Positions 12,801 to 24,930 of a stretch of 64,000 nt of DNA are shown here, in pieces. Position numbers and translations under genes: made by a program. This DNA comes from Trifolium pratense (Eukaryota > Streptophyta > Magnoliopsida > Fabales > Fabaceae). The number at the start of each line of letters is the position of its first letter. Position 1 is the stretch's first letter. Below the pieces are notes generated by a model. The model had not been told where the DNA came from and ran no database searches. It worked only from the letters and a program-made list of their open reading frames with translations. The stretch covers positions 52,316,409 through 52,380,408 of the forward strand of contig NC_060065.1 of assembly GCF_020283565.1 (NCBI RefSeq), in the 5' to 3' direction.

Positions 12801-15800
12801 TAGTTCCATTAGTGTAATTATAAGCTCATAATTTTCATGTAAAATATAAATCAGTTTTTGGAATTCATGAATTTTGTGGTTGTATTGATTGTTTGTTCTA
12901 TTTGATTATGATCATATAGGTTATTCTGTTCGTGCAATTAATAGACCTGGTTCACAATTGCTTGGGGCTAATGGTCGTGATGATGGCCCAATTGTGAGTT
13001 TATTGTCACTTATTATAACTATTCCAAACTTTCTTCAGTTGTCTTATTTATCGCATATTCTAAATGTAGATATTTATGTTGGGTAGCTGGCCAATCATTT
13101 AGCAGTGTTATATTAAGTTTTGCCTGTCTTGGTTTTATTCAATTTCTTAATATTTTTTCTTTCTATTTTGTTAGATCACGCCATATACAAAAGAAGGAGT
13201 TAACAAGATTTGTTTGACGGGGTGCGACACTCGCATTTTCTGTTTAGGGGTCCGCATTATTAGAAGGCGCACCGTGCAACAGGTAGTCTGCAGTCTTCCT
13301 TAACTTTAGTCAGTTGAATATATGTTGGTTTTTTCATACAGGCTTATCCGAATAGTCAAGTTTGATGTTTAGAATCTGCGCGGTATGGTATCGGTCCAAA
13401 CTTTCTGATATCTGGGGCTGATTCCCGAGAAATTTGATAAATTGGAATGCTTGTGTGGTCCTTTTTCCATGTCAATTTGAAGAACACGTGTTTAATCATG
13501 GTCTCAACTCCATAGCTTCGAACATAAATGAAATCACAAACCAAAAAACCTGAACAGCCCCATTTTGCAAAATTGTAATGAACCCAACAAGCTTATTAGG
13601 TGGATGGTCTCAACTTTGATGAGCTGAGACCTTGATCTACAAACCTATATTTGACTCTAATGAGGGAAGCTCAGTTCCGTCATATTTCAATCTTTAGTCA
13701 TTTCGAACCTTATGATTTGTCAATATTATATGTCTATCGATTTTGAACTTGTTATGCTCATTTTTGCTAAGTTGTGGATCTATCGTGATTTTTTATTTTG
13801 TCCATTAATTGTCTCGTCTGGTCCAGTCTGGTCCTTTTTCAGACCTCGTGCTTTATTGTTGTGACTTTTTTCTTTGATATATATCTTACTAAGGTATTTT
13901 TTTGGGGTGTAGAAGGGGATGGGTGATTTATTATGATATCTTTTATCATAAATAAACAAAATAAAATTGTACACTTTTATTATAATTATTTGGGCATACC
14001 CTAGGGAGAAACACTAGGGAGAAAACAGAAATAATGTAATCCTTGAGTAAGATAAAAATTTAATTCAATAAAGATGTGTTTTTTTGGTCTATACTGTTGA
14101 AATGTGTTTTGGTGGTATCTTGAGTTTTTAAAGCGTCTATGTTTTGATTGAACTTCCAATTTCTACCATCTGTGTCATAAAATTAAATAATTTAGTCTCT
14201 GGTATCTAGGTCCTCAACTTGATTCCCAAGGAGTCTGATGGTGAGCGTTTTGAAACTGCTCTTGCACGTGTCTGTTGTCGTGTTGGGGGTGGAAATTCAG
14301 CTAATGATGCTGATAGTGACAGTGATCTGGAGGTGGTTTCAGATACTTTTAGCATCAACCTTCGTTGTCCGGTAAGGCTTTGATGTATTGGATTATTTTA
14401 GTAATTCGGGAAGTTATACAATCCAGTCCTTGAAGTTTTTAAAAAAATTATGTTCTTGTGAAATTTGTAGATGAGTGGTTCAAGAATGAAGATTGCAGGA
14501 AGATTCAAACCTTGTGTTCACATGGGTTGTTTTGATCTTGAAGTTTTTGTGGAAATGAATCAACGTTCAAGAAAGGTAATATCCTCAGAAACTGTGCATG
14601 CTTTATCTTATTCCTTTCTTTGTATTAAAATAAGTGTTAAATGACACATTAATCGTTTCTGCAGTGGCAATGCCCCATATGTCTCAAAAACTATGCATTG
14701 GAGAATATCATTATTGATCCGTATTTCAATCGCATCACTTCTATGGTAGTGCTTTCTTCTTTGACCTTCATTTCTCTCGTTTGTATTTGAGTCTTATGAA
14801 CCGGTGCTTATTATTGAAATTGGTTTTTGGCACAGATGAAAAACTGTGGGGATGAGTTTACAGAGGTGGAGGTGAAGCCTGATGGTTATTGGCGTGTCAA
14901 AGCTAAGAATGAAAGTGAACGCCGCGAGTTAGGGAATCTTGCTAAATGGCACTCCCCCGACGGGTCCCTCTCTGTTTCTACTAGTGGAGAAGACAAGAAA
15001 GCGGAAACCTTGAATGTCAAACAGGAAGGTGTTTCAGACAGTCCTAATGGCTTAAGACTTGGCATTAGGAAAAATCGTAATGGAGTTTGGGAAGTAAGCA
15101 AACCCATTGAAACAAACACCTCTTCTGATAATAGGTTGAATGCAAATTTAGGAAATCATGAACTTGTGGTTATTCAAATGAGCAGCAGTGGCACTGGAAG
15201 CGGATTGGATGGTGATGATCCAAGCGTAAATCAGAGTGGTGGTGGGCATATAGATTATTCTGCTACCAATGGGATTGAGACGGATTCTGTGCGTCACACT
15301 AATGTTAATTCAACTTATGGATATACTATTCCTAACACTTCTGCTCCAATGGCTGATGCAGATATTATTGTTCTTAGTGATTCTGAAGATGATGATATAT
15401 TAGTATCTGCTACAGATGGTTGCAACAATAATCAAACTGGTGATGCAGTTGATGTTTACTCAGTGCCTCCACCTGGAATTACCGATCCATATGCTGGAGA
15501 TCCCAATATTGATGGAAATTCATGCTTGGGAGTTTATGATAATCCCGGTGTTTGTTTTGGGGTCCCCTCTCTCTGGCCATTGCATTCTGGAACTCAGGCA
15601 AGCTCAGGATTCCAACTATTCAGTTCTGATGTGGATGTGTCTGATGCATTGGTTCATGGTGATATTAATTGCTCCTCATCACTGAATAGTTATACATTGG
15701 CTCCAGACGCTGCTCTGGGATCTAATACTCTAATACCCAATTCATCCACTGATCAGTCTGACACTGATTTAAATGGTGGCTTGGTTGACAATCCATTGGC

Positions 15801-16415
15801 ATTTGGTGGAAACGATCCCTCGCTTCAGATTTTTCTTCCTACAAGACCAGCAGAATCATCTATGCAGCCTGAATTAAGAGACCGCACAGATGTGTCGAAT
15901 GGCGTCTGTACAGAGGATTGGATCTCTCTTAGCCTCGGAGGTGGGGCTGGTGGCAGTAATGGTGATGCTTCCACGCCAAATGGTTTGAATTCCGAACCGC
16001 AAATTCCATCCAGAAAAGATGCCACACATTCTTTAACTGAAACCGGTTTGTTACTTTCTGAATCTAATTTTTTTTTTTTTTTTTTAATTCAAGTTATTCC
16101 TGTAAATTTCATTATGTGACGGTGGTAGTCCACCAGAGTAATGTTAGCTAGTGAAGCAAGTCGTTAACCTACCCTCACAATATATTAGGATTCTAGTATA
16201 TTCATGTTCTAGTATAGTAATTCTTAATGTCATTTTTTTCCTTTTGACTTTCTTGACTTATTTTTCCTCATGCAGCTTCTTTGCTTCTTGGTATGAATGA
16301 TGCTGGTTCTGACAAAGCAAGTAAGAAAAGATCAGAAGGCCCTTTCTCATTTCCCCGCCAAAAACGTTCAGTAAGGCAGCGCTTGCATCTTTCTATTGGT
16401 TCAGATTCTGAGTAG
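6870..16415 (+). CDS. SIZ1: E3 SUMO-protein ligase SIZ1 (PIAS family), 16 exons, 875 aa
   Basis: SIZ1 is a nuclear SUMO E3 ligase that transfers SUMO from the E2 SCE1 to targets in phosphate, heat, cold, ABA and flowering responses. Exons: 6870-6893, 7524-7604, 7870-7912, 10127-10199, 10423-10585, 10761-10891, 11717-11785, 12493-12580, 12674-12749, 12920-12993, 13175-13282, 14210-14371, 14471-14575, 14665-14745, 14836-16045, 16276-16415; all are GT-AG and in phase. Domains in order: SAP (about 9-50), PHD finger with Cys/His ligands (about 113-170), PINIT region (about 172-310), SP-RING (about 358-415, with CVHMGC and WQCPIC), SUMO-interacting motif [10 protein letters not shown] (about 603-612), and a basic C-terminus ending in SIGSDSE. 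Length matches Arabidopsis SIZ1 closely. Intron 3 (7913-10126) is swollen by inserted repeats. The 3' UTR probably runs into about 16.4-17.1 kb. Confidence 0.96.
7020..7165 (+). mobile_element. Possible SINE fragment in SIZ1 intron 1
   Basis: A box-B-like GGTTCAAATCC follows a short tRNA-like upstream part, and the segment ends in GCAG plus a T-run, as in plant SINEs that end in T. I could not find a clear target-site duplication, so the borders are approximate. Confidence 0.4.
8407..8721. mobile_element. Tourist-like (PIF/Harbinger) MITE in SIZ1 intron 3
   Basis: The inverted ends GGATCTGTTTGGCC and GGCCAAACGGGCCC match at 11 of 14 positions. They are flanked by the 3-bp duplication TAA (8404-8406, 8722-8724), as expected for PIF/Harbinger insertions. 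The 315-bp element is AT-rich with no coding capacity. Confidence 0.85.
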
Positions 16416-17099
16416 AGGGAATTACACCTCTAATAGCTTTAGATGTCCTTGCCGCTACATTCTGTATCTAGAAACTGATGAAGTTAGAGCAGCATTTTTG
16501 GTCTCAGGAAGTGAAAGTTGTTGTGTCATGAAACATCTCTGATGGAACAGCGCTACAAAATTTTCCCTTGCGAAATCCTCTTCCTCCTGTAGGGTGTCAT
16601 TTCCCTATTGGGAAAGAAGTATGTTGGCTGGAACTGTCCTCGGTTATTTATGCAGATATATTTTCAGAGTTGTCCTAACGACAACACATGATAGTGCTGC
16701 TTTTGTCCAGATGGGCATTTAGATTGGATAGTTCAAATTATTATATCTGCAATTTTGTCTCTGCTGCTGATAGCCATTAACCTGTACAGTTTCAGCCAAC
16801 AAATTGAATAGGAAAATGAAAAGTTTTATTATTTACACCCAGGTAGACGCTCGCTTTTGTAATATATATGGTTGCTAATATTTTGTATTATAATTTAGGA
16901 ACTAGATAGAGTGGCCTCCTGGATTAGCAAATTTTTATGAGGATCAACATTTCATCCGTTGTTGTATTTAGTTCTAGCTCGCGGTGTTCCAATTTGGAGC
17001 ACAGCTCGAGTTGAATTGTTGTAATATAGTACAAGCTTCAATGTGGTGGAAATATTGAGCCTCTGCGCTGGTTTGTCGAAATGAAAGGACAATTTGCAA

Positions 17100-19110
17100 T
17101 ATTGTGTTTTTTTGGGGTTATTTATTTTTAATATAATTTTAACTTATCATAAAATATATTTGTCATCAAGATTGATCTTAAGATTTTTGGTGCTCTGGAC
17201 CAACTAAAATAATGGTGTCTTTCATAATTATATAATTAGGATTGTTTCGTTCAGGTATTGTGGCAGAACTTAGAACAATAAACAAGGCAGGTTCTTTTGA
17301 CCAGGAAATTAATAACAAAACTCTATACTAAGTAGTCATGAGAATTGTTAAGTATTTAAAATAAAAAATTATTCCTCCAATTCTTAAGAGAAAACATCTT
17401 TAGTAATATGAAAATCAATCAGGAGTTAAGAAAAGTACATAAACTATTGTTCAATTTTTTTTGATATATTTTTTTATAAAACTATTGTTCAAATTATATA
17501 TTAAACTTATATACTCGTAATTGATAATTTAATTTTGAACTTAATCTTTTTTTTTTAACTTAATTTAAAATTAATATTTTATTTTTAATTTGAAATTTAA
17601 ATGTTATAAATATAAAGTAAGGAAGTTATAAATATTAAGTAAGGAAAATATAAAAAAATTATTAATATTTTATTAATTAAAATTAAAAAATTAATTTCGA
17701 ATATTAAATAATTCACACTCAAATAATTTTCTCTCATTCCCAAGAATTAAATGTGATTATAGTCATGCATTTCAATAACAAATAACACCAACAGCTATAT
17801 AGTCATTAATATATCTTGTAAAGAATAATATCTCTCTCTCACACACACATCTCATGTATTAAATATGATTCTTTGAGCCATACATTTCATATGAGAACTA
17901 ATATTATATATGATAAAATACAAAGTGATTGTAAATTTTAACTCATATTATTTTATTTGTGTGGAACCCTATTATATTTATATATCAATTATTTATCAAA
18001 TAACTTAATATATTTAAATAATCGCATAAGATTTTGTAATATTCTATCATTTTATCATAATACAATTAATTACTTGTTTCATCTCTCACCTATTTTCATC
18101 TATTTTTTTTTCTTTCTTTATTCCTTTTGTACACACGCAAAAAAATAAGAGACATTATTGGAAACGAACGGAGTATCAAAAATGTTATTTCTCTAACTAT
18201 TAATGCATCTCTGATGTTCCCCTGTTCTCTATTAATAACAAAACCGTTACCATCTTCGCATTTAATTTAATCGTAAGAAAATGCAAAGAAGACAAGAAAT
18301 CTCATATTCAAGCAACTAGAACAAAACATCATCTATCGTTCAAGTATTAACAGTTAGCACTTAAAACCATCAGCATTTTGGTATTCAATCATGAAGCAAG
18401 AATTATAAATTCTAAAGTCAATTGAAAACACAATTCTCAAAAATCAAGTAAAGTAACATGTAATAAGGAACTAACAATCAAATTCATAAAACTAATTACA
18501 CATTTTGCAAGATAGTTAAATAGTGATTAAGGTGCAAGTGTAACTACAACAATTAAATCACAAGAGAAAATACAACTGATAGACATACATGACTGACATC
18601 ACGTCCACTCGGTCTGACTAAACAGACCTGCTCTGATTGACATATAACCCACGTGGTCGAATTGGACAAAACGGGCTCTGATTGACATTTTTTTTTATAG
18701 CTTTTGAATTGTTTAAGAGGTCATCCAAATAAAACACTATAACTTCTCACAAAAAGTCAATCTCACAGTTTGTACTTGGTGGTGTTTTATTCACTTGAGA
18801 TTTCAAATTGTTCTTGTTTTCATCTTGGCAAAGAGGTGGCAGAGATTGAATGATGGGGAAAACGATTGGAGGTGATCACAAAATTGTTTATGACATGATA
18901 AGTTGGAACACATTTTTGAAAGTCTTTCATTGATTTCTATTAGATTGGATCAAAATTGATTGATAAAGAGATTAATTGATTAATAATATTCAATTTCAAA
19001 ACTAGCTCAAAGATAATAATATATTTTTTTCAGCTCAAATATAGTAATCAATTGTAATAAACATGCAATTAACATTTGATTATATTTGCATTAGAGACAA
19101 GGCCAGCATA
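17100..19110. other. Intergenic DNA between the SIZ1 and ARF4 3' ends
   Basis: This is very AT-rich DNA between two convergent genes and should hold both 3' UTR ends. I see no gene. Small features are a CT/CA microsatellite near 17830-17850 and a lone Stowaway-like end (ACGGAGTA) near 18170. Confidence 0.5.
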
Positions 19111-19115
19111 TGCAA

Positions 19116-22100
19116 CTAGATTCTAACTACTGTTGGAGAAGAATCAGGTTGACCTACTGAGGATGACTTTGAAGCTTCCATAATCAGTGGTGTTTGTTCC
19201 AAACAGCTCTGGTTATCATCATTCATCATCCCAATTGTCATCTTCTCCACTTCTTCTTGTGTATGTATATGAATTTTGGATACCATATCACAAAACTCAC
19301 TGCAGCCAAAAGGGTGAGTGTATTTTTTCAGTATGTATCATATCACCCAAAATATGTTATGTTACATATACCATTTGCAAATAGGTGCAGACAAAAGCAG
19401 CATTTAGTTAAATAAAATATGAGTCTAGGAACCAATCGTTAGTTGGTTTAGTGGTGATTGCCGTTGGACTTGGTAGGGAGGACCACGGTTCAATCCCCCG
19501 CAACTCCAATCGGGAGGGGGCTGGAACCACTTGATGCCAGAACTGACCCCCAAACTAGATTATGCGGTCCAGTGGGCCGGATACTGGTGGTGAAAACAAA
19601 AAGAAATATAAAATAAAATAAAATATGAGTCTAGGAAGATGAATGAAACTTACTGCCATGGATCATCCCCAACAACCATAATGTCATTTTCACTGTCAGT
19701 GTAGAGGATTCTCCATCCCTTATCAGAATCTCTTAAAAGGCCTTCCATGCCAAATAGTCTCTCTAGTTCACTCATCAGATCATTGTAGCTGCTCAATCTT
19801 GAGAGATCAACGGCTCTTCCAACTAAGCTACCTTGCTTGTGAACCTTCATTCAGTGCAATATGCGTCGGCAAATTGTCAAAGGAAGAGAGAAAAATGCAT
19901 ATCAATCACAATATAACTTAGTTGCTATCGTCGCTCACCTTTGTGCAACTTCTTTTAGCAGAGTTCTGTAGATTTTGTGAGGTGGTTTCCGCCGCAGACA
20001 AGGAAAATCCAAATAATTTGCAAGGATTTATCTTCCCCTTAAAATTTTCATCATTTAAAATCCTTATGTTTGCACCTAGAGATGTAGCAGCCGAAGTATT
20101 GTCCTGCAGCTTCTGCTCGTTTCGGATTGCGAAACTTGATAGTCCAACTTCATTTTTCAATGTACCTATCTGAGCTGAAGGAGTGTTAAATGGAACATTC
20201 TCTAGGTTGAAATTTGTGGGTTTAGAGCACAAAATGCTACTACCTTGGCCATAAGGAAAATAGGAATTTTGAAGAATTTCCGATCCTAAAGAATGAAAGT
20301 TTGGTTTTGTAGCTTGATGTAAGGTGTAATTTGTGTAACTGACATTGGTTTTACCCCAAGAATTAAGGTTTAAATCAACCTTTCCCGTCAGGGATCTCAA
20401 TGGACATATTTCTTGACCTTGCAAGACCATAGGAAACCGGTTTGTTTCCGTGAAGCCTGCGTAACTAGAAGGGTGAACCCTCGTAAACTCGGCAGAAGTA
20501 ATTTTTCTTGCTCCAGTTGATGCAAGATTAGTATGAGAATGACTTAGAGAATTGATATCAAATTCTGTCTTCTTAGTTACCGTGTCACATCCATAATATA
20601 GTGACATAAAACTTGTTTTTTCTTGACCTTGCAAGACCTTGGGTGATCTTATAGACTCATCAAAGTCCATAAACCCGCCGTCTCCTGCTACCAAGAAGAG
20701 AGGTTAGGACACATTAAGTTTAGTCGTTAATTCTATTTAGCTAACTCGGCATTTGGATTCATACCAGTGATAAGGTGACTGGGGGAGTCAGCTTGAAGAC
20801 CTGTCCGGAGTTTCTTCAGCCTTCGAGAAGATTGAATGTTCAAAGGAGGGAGAGAATTAGAAGGATCAATCTCCCAAGGAGAGATTCTATCTTGTTGATT
20901 ATTCTCAATATCCTCATCCCATCTGACCTGTTGGATATCACAGGTAGCTTTTATTGATCAAGCTATCACCATTTGGTAATTAATTTATTAATGAAATCTG
21001 TTAGAAAAGCATATGTTTCAAGACAAAGCTGGTGAAGATAAATATCAATAGAAAATACTAAATGTATATTATGGTTCGAATTTTGAAACAATTTTGGTCA
21101 GACTTTACTTACCTCCTAGTCTAACTTCATATTTACTAGGGCCCCCTTCCTCTCAGAACCGGAGGGTTAAGACAAAAAATATGCATAATATGGTTGTAAA
21201 GAAAAATAGAAAATGTACCATAAGGCATCTCCATTTTGACTTGGGCCATTTATAGGGATCCAAATCACTCATTCCAATCACTATACCACTGCTAAACCTG
21301 CAAGACTTGAAAATGATATCATATTCCTCACGAGTCAACCGATTCATTTTGGTTTATGGAATACAAACAATGGCTAAAGATTTATAACTATTGTTGTAGC
21401 TGACCTTCTTTCTGGAGATTCATCCATTTCAAATTTCATTTTGAATCTTGTCCCTATGGTCACTGGACTCCTGATGCTTTTAACATACTTTTGGTAAGGG
21501 ACAACAAAATCCGCATGACTTGCTCTATATTACATCAAATTCAAACACATTAGTTGAAATCATTTACTGAGCAAGATGCAGATAATTGTTCATAAGAACA
21601 TAAAGCTTCACATGTTGCAAGAGCAGTCATAAAATTCATCCAAGCCACCAACTTAATATCAACATGTCATATATAAAAAATTACGCTCACAAATGAAAAT
21701 CCAATATCAAATAATTAGAGTGTGAACTTCATACATTTTGCAAATGAAGAAATGTATAAGTACCTTGGACTGTAGAAAACATGAAACATGCTTTTTGCAG
21801 ATATTGCATTAGCTACAGAAGAAAGGAAACTAGGAGAACAACTCTGGTTACCAATAATTGATTCAGGAAGACCATTTCTTGGTCGAGCAGCTCTTCTGAT
21901 TCCCAATCTTAACTCACCATTTTCACCCCTACATAGTGATTCATGAGCAGTAAGGTACACGCAAATATTTTTATTTCGAAGTTTATCATTTCTTTCTGAT
22001 CAAAGCTTAACAATGATAGCAGGAGCAAAATATGAAAAATCTATCATATAAAGATTAATGCAAATTAAAAATACTCAGTTCGACACAAACACTCGCACAC

Positions 22101-24041
22101 CTTAGAAAGAGCACTGCATCACCAGAAACAAGATTCTTTTGGCTTACAAAAATACTCCAACCGGTAGTGAGCAGATGCCTCCTCGGCTGACCTGACAAAG
22201 ATTACAACATGGACTTTTCTGGTTCATTCATAGTCGATATATGAATCCAACTAAACACAATATTACTTTGGTCTCAATTATAAGCAAAAATAAAATTTTT
22301 ATTGGACTCAAATATAAGCAAATGTCAACTGAGTTATCCACATTTAATGTTATTATACCAAAAATATCCTTACATCAATTTCTTAATGTTGCGAAGAGAT
22401 GACCATTATAATTAGGGGTAGGTTAGTGAATGTATTTCCTTTTTTACATGAAATTGCGAAAATTAAATGCACTTAACTACCAGTCTTATAAGTGCGAAAG
22501 TGGATACTTATAATTGAGTCCAGAGGAAGTATTTTTGTTTCGTCTACCTCTATAAATATGGCGAAATTTCCAGTCCACACCATGCAGATCTTTTGCAACA
22601 AGCTCTTGAGAGGGTCTCTCCAGCTTATAATCCTGAAGAAGTTAAAATAAACCGAATTCGTCACCACCTTCAAAACATTTTCCAATAATTTCATGTCAGA
22701 AAAATAAATAATATCAGCTCAAAATAGAACATATTGTGTCATACCAAAGGAGGAAAACAATCTTCGGCAGCTCGGCGAGGAACAGAAAACCCTCCATGAG
22801 TGCTGGTATCAGAAGCAGTGAGTGTTTTGCAAAACATGTGAGAAGCTAACTTTGCAGGTGTTGTTTTTCCATTTCCATTTCCATCTGCTTCCAACCCTTC
22901 ACACTCTTTGCCATCCAAACACATCCCTGCTAACTGAAGACCACACAAAATTTATAATTTCCTTATGAGCTTGGACCAAAGAAGCAATCGCTGCATTATG
23001 TATAACACTAGTATTGAGATCCCGTAAAACGCACGGGGAGCAATTTGTCAAAAGAATCTACATTAGAAACACTCCTATAATTTGTTGTGTTCGGTTATTG
23101 AGAATCAACAAAGTTTAACAGTAAATCGAAGTATCACATTCATCATACATTGATATTTTTAAAAACTCGGTATCCAGCCTAAGGACCAACTAATCCAAGA
23201 GACACCAATCCAGCCGTCCACTAGCGGGGGCCATCTGTATGGATGGGCCCCAACACAGAAAGTGGCACCGGTAGGATTTGAACCTGAGACCTTGAGAGGA
23301 GCAGACTCCAGGTCCCAAGCCTTCACTACCAGTCCAACCCATGTGGGTTTCGGCATACATTAATGTTGTATAAATCTATAAGTCTATAACTTGCACACAA
23401 TTTTTTCCCCAAAACTTGCCTATTTCAAAAGAAGAAATCCAAACCAAAATGCATCAAAAAAAGAAATAACATAACAAAAGTAAAACCAACCTCTGCCTGT
23501 GGAAGCAAAGTAACTTGTGTGTAAACCTCATCATTTTCCTTATTGGCCTGTTAATTGAAAAAATTTAGAAAACAATTAAACCAAACCAAATTAATAAAAG
23601 CAATTAAAGAGTGCAACTTCATGTGAATTAATCATATACAAGTCAATAAAAGAGTAAACTTCACTCAATTTAAGTGCTTACCAGTAATTGAACATTGACA
23701 ACCCTACAAAAGATTTGTGGCTGAAGATCAAAAGTTGGAATCTCCAATGGTGATAAGAGAGACAAAGATGAAAATTGTTCCAAATGACCCTGTGGAAAAT
23801 AAACTACAACATTCCCTTTCTTTGGAAGTGATGTTAAAGGACCAGCACAAGCATGCCATAGCTCAAGATAAGAAGATACAAGAGCTGAAGAAGAACTAGA
23901 AGATGAACATGTTGGTGAAGAAGAAGATAAAGTGCAAACACAAACACTTTTCTCACAGTCACCATTGCAAGACACATTATTCTTCTTGTTCTTATTCTTG
24001 TCCTCAACTTCAGTTACTTCATCATTCAGATCAATTTCCAT
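19116..24041 (-). CDS. ARF4: Auxin response factor 4 (ARF4), 12 exons, 809 aa
   Basis: This is a nuclear B3 transcription factor that binds auxin response elements; ARF4 acts with ARF3/ETTIN in abaxial organ polarity and phase change. Exons in gene order: 24041-23682, 23547-23491, 22933-22745, 22632-22548, 22191-22101, 21928-21764, 21524-21405, 21297-21219, 20927-20765, 20684-19939, 19844-19654, 19299-19116. Domains: Ser-rich N-terminus with [11 protein letters not shown]3 DNA-binding domain (about 171-262) with [20 protein letters not shown]; auxin-response domain (about 287-367); a middle region without a Gln-rich tract (437-685); and a C-terminal PB1 domain (about 686-770). A PB1 domain plus two VLQGQE motifs separates it from ARF3, which lacks PB1. 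The start is the ATG at 24041 (MEIDLN), like ARF4 orthologues; the codon two further upstream is GTG. The leader has a purine-rich GAAA tract (about 24170-24225). Confidence 0.95.
19432..19616 (+). mobile_element. tRNA-derived SINE in the last ARF4 intron
   Basis: The 185-bp body has a box-A-like TTAGTGGTGATTGCCG and a box B (GGTTCAATCCC), with an A-rich 3' tail. It is flanked by an apparently perfect 21-bp duplication at 19411-19431 and 19617-19637 (core ATATGAGTCTAGGAA). It is antisense to ARF4, in intron 11. Confidence 0.88.
20410..20430 (-). promoter_or_regulatory. tasiR-ARF target site 2 in ARF4 mRNA
   Basis: The plus strand here nearly equals the TAS3-derived tasiR-ARF sequence, so the ARF4 mRNA can pair with it. 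The site encodes VLQGQE (about residues 522-527). It differs from the best-matched site (20620-20640) at the end that pairs with the small RNA 3' terminus. Paired sites are a known feature of ARF3/ARF4 genes. Confidence 0.85.
20620..20640 (-). promoter_or_regulatory. tasiR-ARF target site 1 in ARF4 mRNA
   Basis: The plus strand matches the canonical tasiR-ARF at 20 of 21 positions as I recall it. The one difference yields a G:U pair with the mRNA. The site encodes KVLQGQE (about residues 451-457) in the large exon 10. Confidence 0.88.
22266..22529. mobile_element. Stowaway-like MITE in ARF4 intron 4
   Basis: Inverted ends of the form CTTTGGTCTCAATTATAAG and CTTATAATTGAGTCCAGAGG are bounded by TA dinucleotides (22264-22265 and 22530-22531). 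The 264-bp element accounts for most of intron 4. Confidence 0.75.
23008..23046 (-). mobile_element. Helitron-like 3' terminus in ARF4 intron 2
   Basis: On the minus strand a GC-rich hairpin (CCCGTGCG ... ACGGG) is followed about ten bases later by CTAG and then T. This is the arrangement expected of a Helitron 3' end. No matching 5' TC end was located, so only the terminus is called. Confidence 0.4.
23155..23353 (-). mobile_element. tRNA-derived SINE in ARF4 intron 2
   Basis: Read on the minus strand there is a box-A-like GGACTGGTAGTGAAGG, a box B (GGTTCAAATCC), a body of about 200 bp and an A/T-rich tail. Both sides carry CATACATT (23144-23151 and 23354-23361), extending to 10 of 11 matches. 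It is sense with respect to ARF4 and of a different subfamily from the SINE at 19432. Confidence 0.75.
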
Positions 24042-24529
24042 GAACACAAAATATTTTGTTGTTGGTTTTTCTCTTAGGACTCAAATGAAAACCAAAGAGA
24101 ATATATAAAAAAAATGAAGAAAAAAAGGAAGATAAAGATGAAGGAGAGTGTAATCAAGTGGATTTAAGAAAGAAAGAAAAAGGAAAGAAAGAAAGAAACA
24201 AAGAGAGAAAGATGAGGTGGAAATGAGGTCAAATCAAATCATGAAAAAAAAAAAGGAATACATGTTTGGAGGGACACCACAACAAAAGTGAAAACAAAGA
24301 GATGAACAGAGAACATGTTTTTTTTGAGAGGAAAAAACAGTGTCAAAGTTGTATGATTCTTCTTCTACCATTTGAAGAGGGAACAAAAGAAGAGAGACAT
24401 AGATAATTGCATTTAGCACAGGAAACAAAAGGCAACAAAAGTTAATTTTGTTAGTGGATTTTGTAGTTGTTGGAGAGAGATAGAGTGGGAGTGAGTGAGG
24501 GAATAAGTTTTCGTGCCGTAACTGTCTGA

Positions 24530-24930
24530 TTTCAAATCAACTGTGTCGAGATCTTTTATAGCGTCAAATTTTGCAAAAACATCACAACAGTCACAATAGC
24601 GAATCTATTTTTGTGTCGAGTGCATGTGTGTGTGAGGGAATATGATTTAATTTTTTGCTATAACTGTGTGAAGTAGTTACAATTTTGACGCATCTGATCA
24701 AAATAAGCTATTAAGATTGGTATAATGCATAATATTGAAGTTGAAATTTGACTGGATGATCTCAAATCAACCGTTAAGATCTTTTACAGCGTTAAACTAT
24801 ATGAAAACATGACGACCAACATGGTATAATGTATAATATTGAAGTTGAAATTTGACTGTGTGATTTCAAATCAACTGTTAAGATCTTTTACAATGTTAAA
24901 CTGTATGAAAACATGACGACCGACAGGGAA
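24530..24930. repeat. 104-bp tandem repeat in the ARF4 upstream region
   Basis: Two near-identical units begin at 24721 and 24825 (period 104 bp), each containing AATATTGAAGTTGAAATTTG and ending with AAAACATGACGACC. A partial, more diverged unit lies around 24531-24580. They sit about 500-900 bp upstream of the ARF4 ATG, in the likely promoter. Confidence 0.8.

Noticed and set aside
15416..15685. Open frame in another frame within SIZ1 exon 15
   Set aside because: Shadow of the SIZ1 coding exon, which is in frame across all splice sites.
16046..16119. Read-through end of the long SIZ1 open frame
   Set aside because: The true exon ends at 16045 (GT donor) and joins 16276, restoring the conserved C-terminus ending SIGSDSE.
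24042..24047. ARF4 start two codons upstream
   Set aside because: The codon is GTG; the ATG at 24041 matches the start of ARF4 orthologues.
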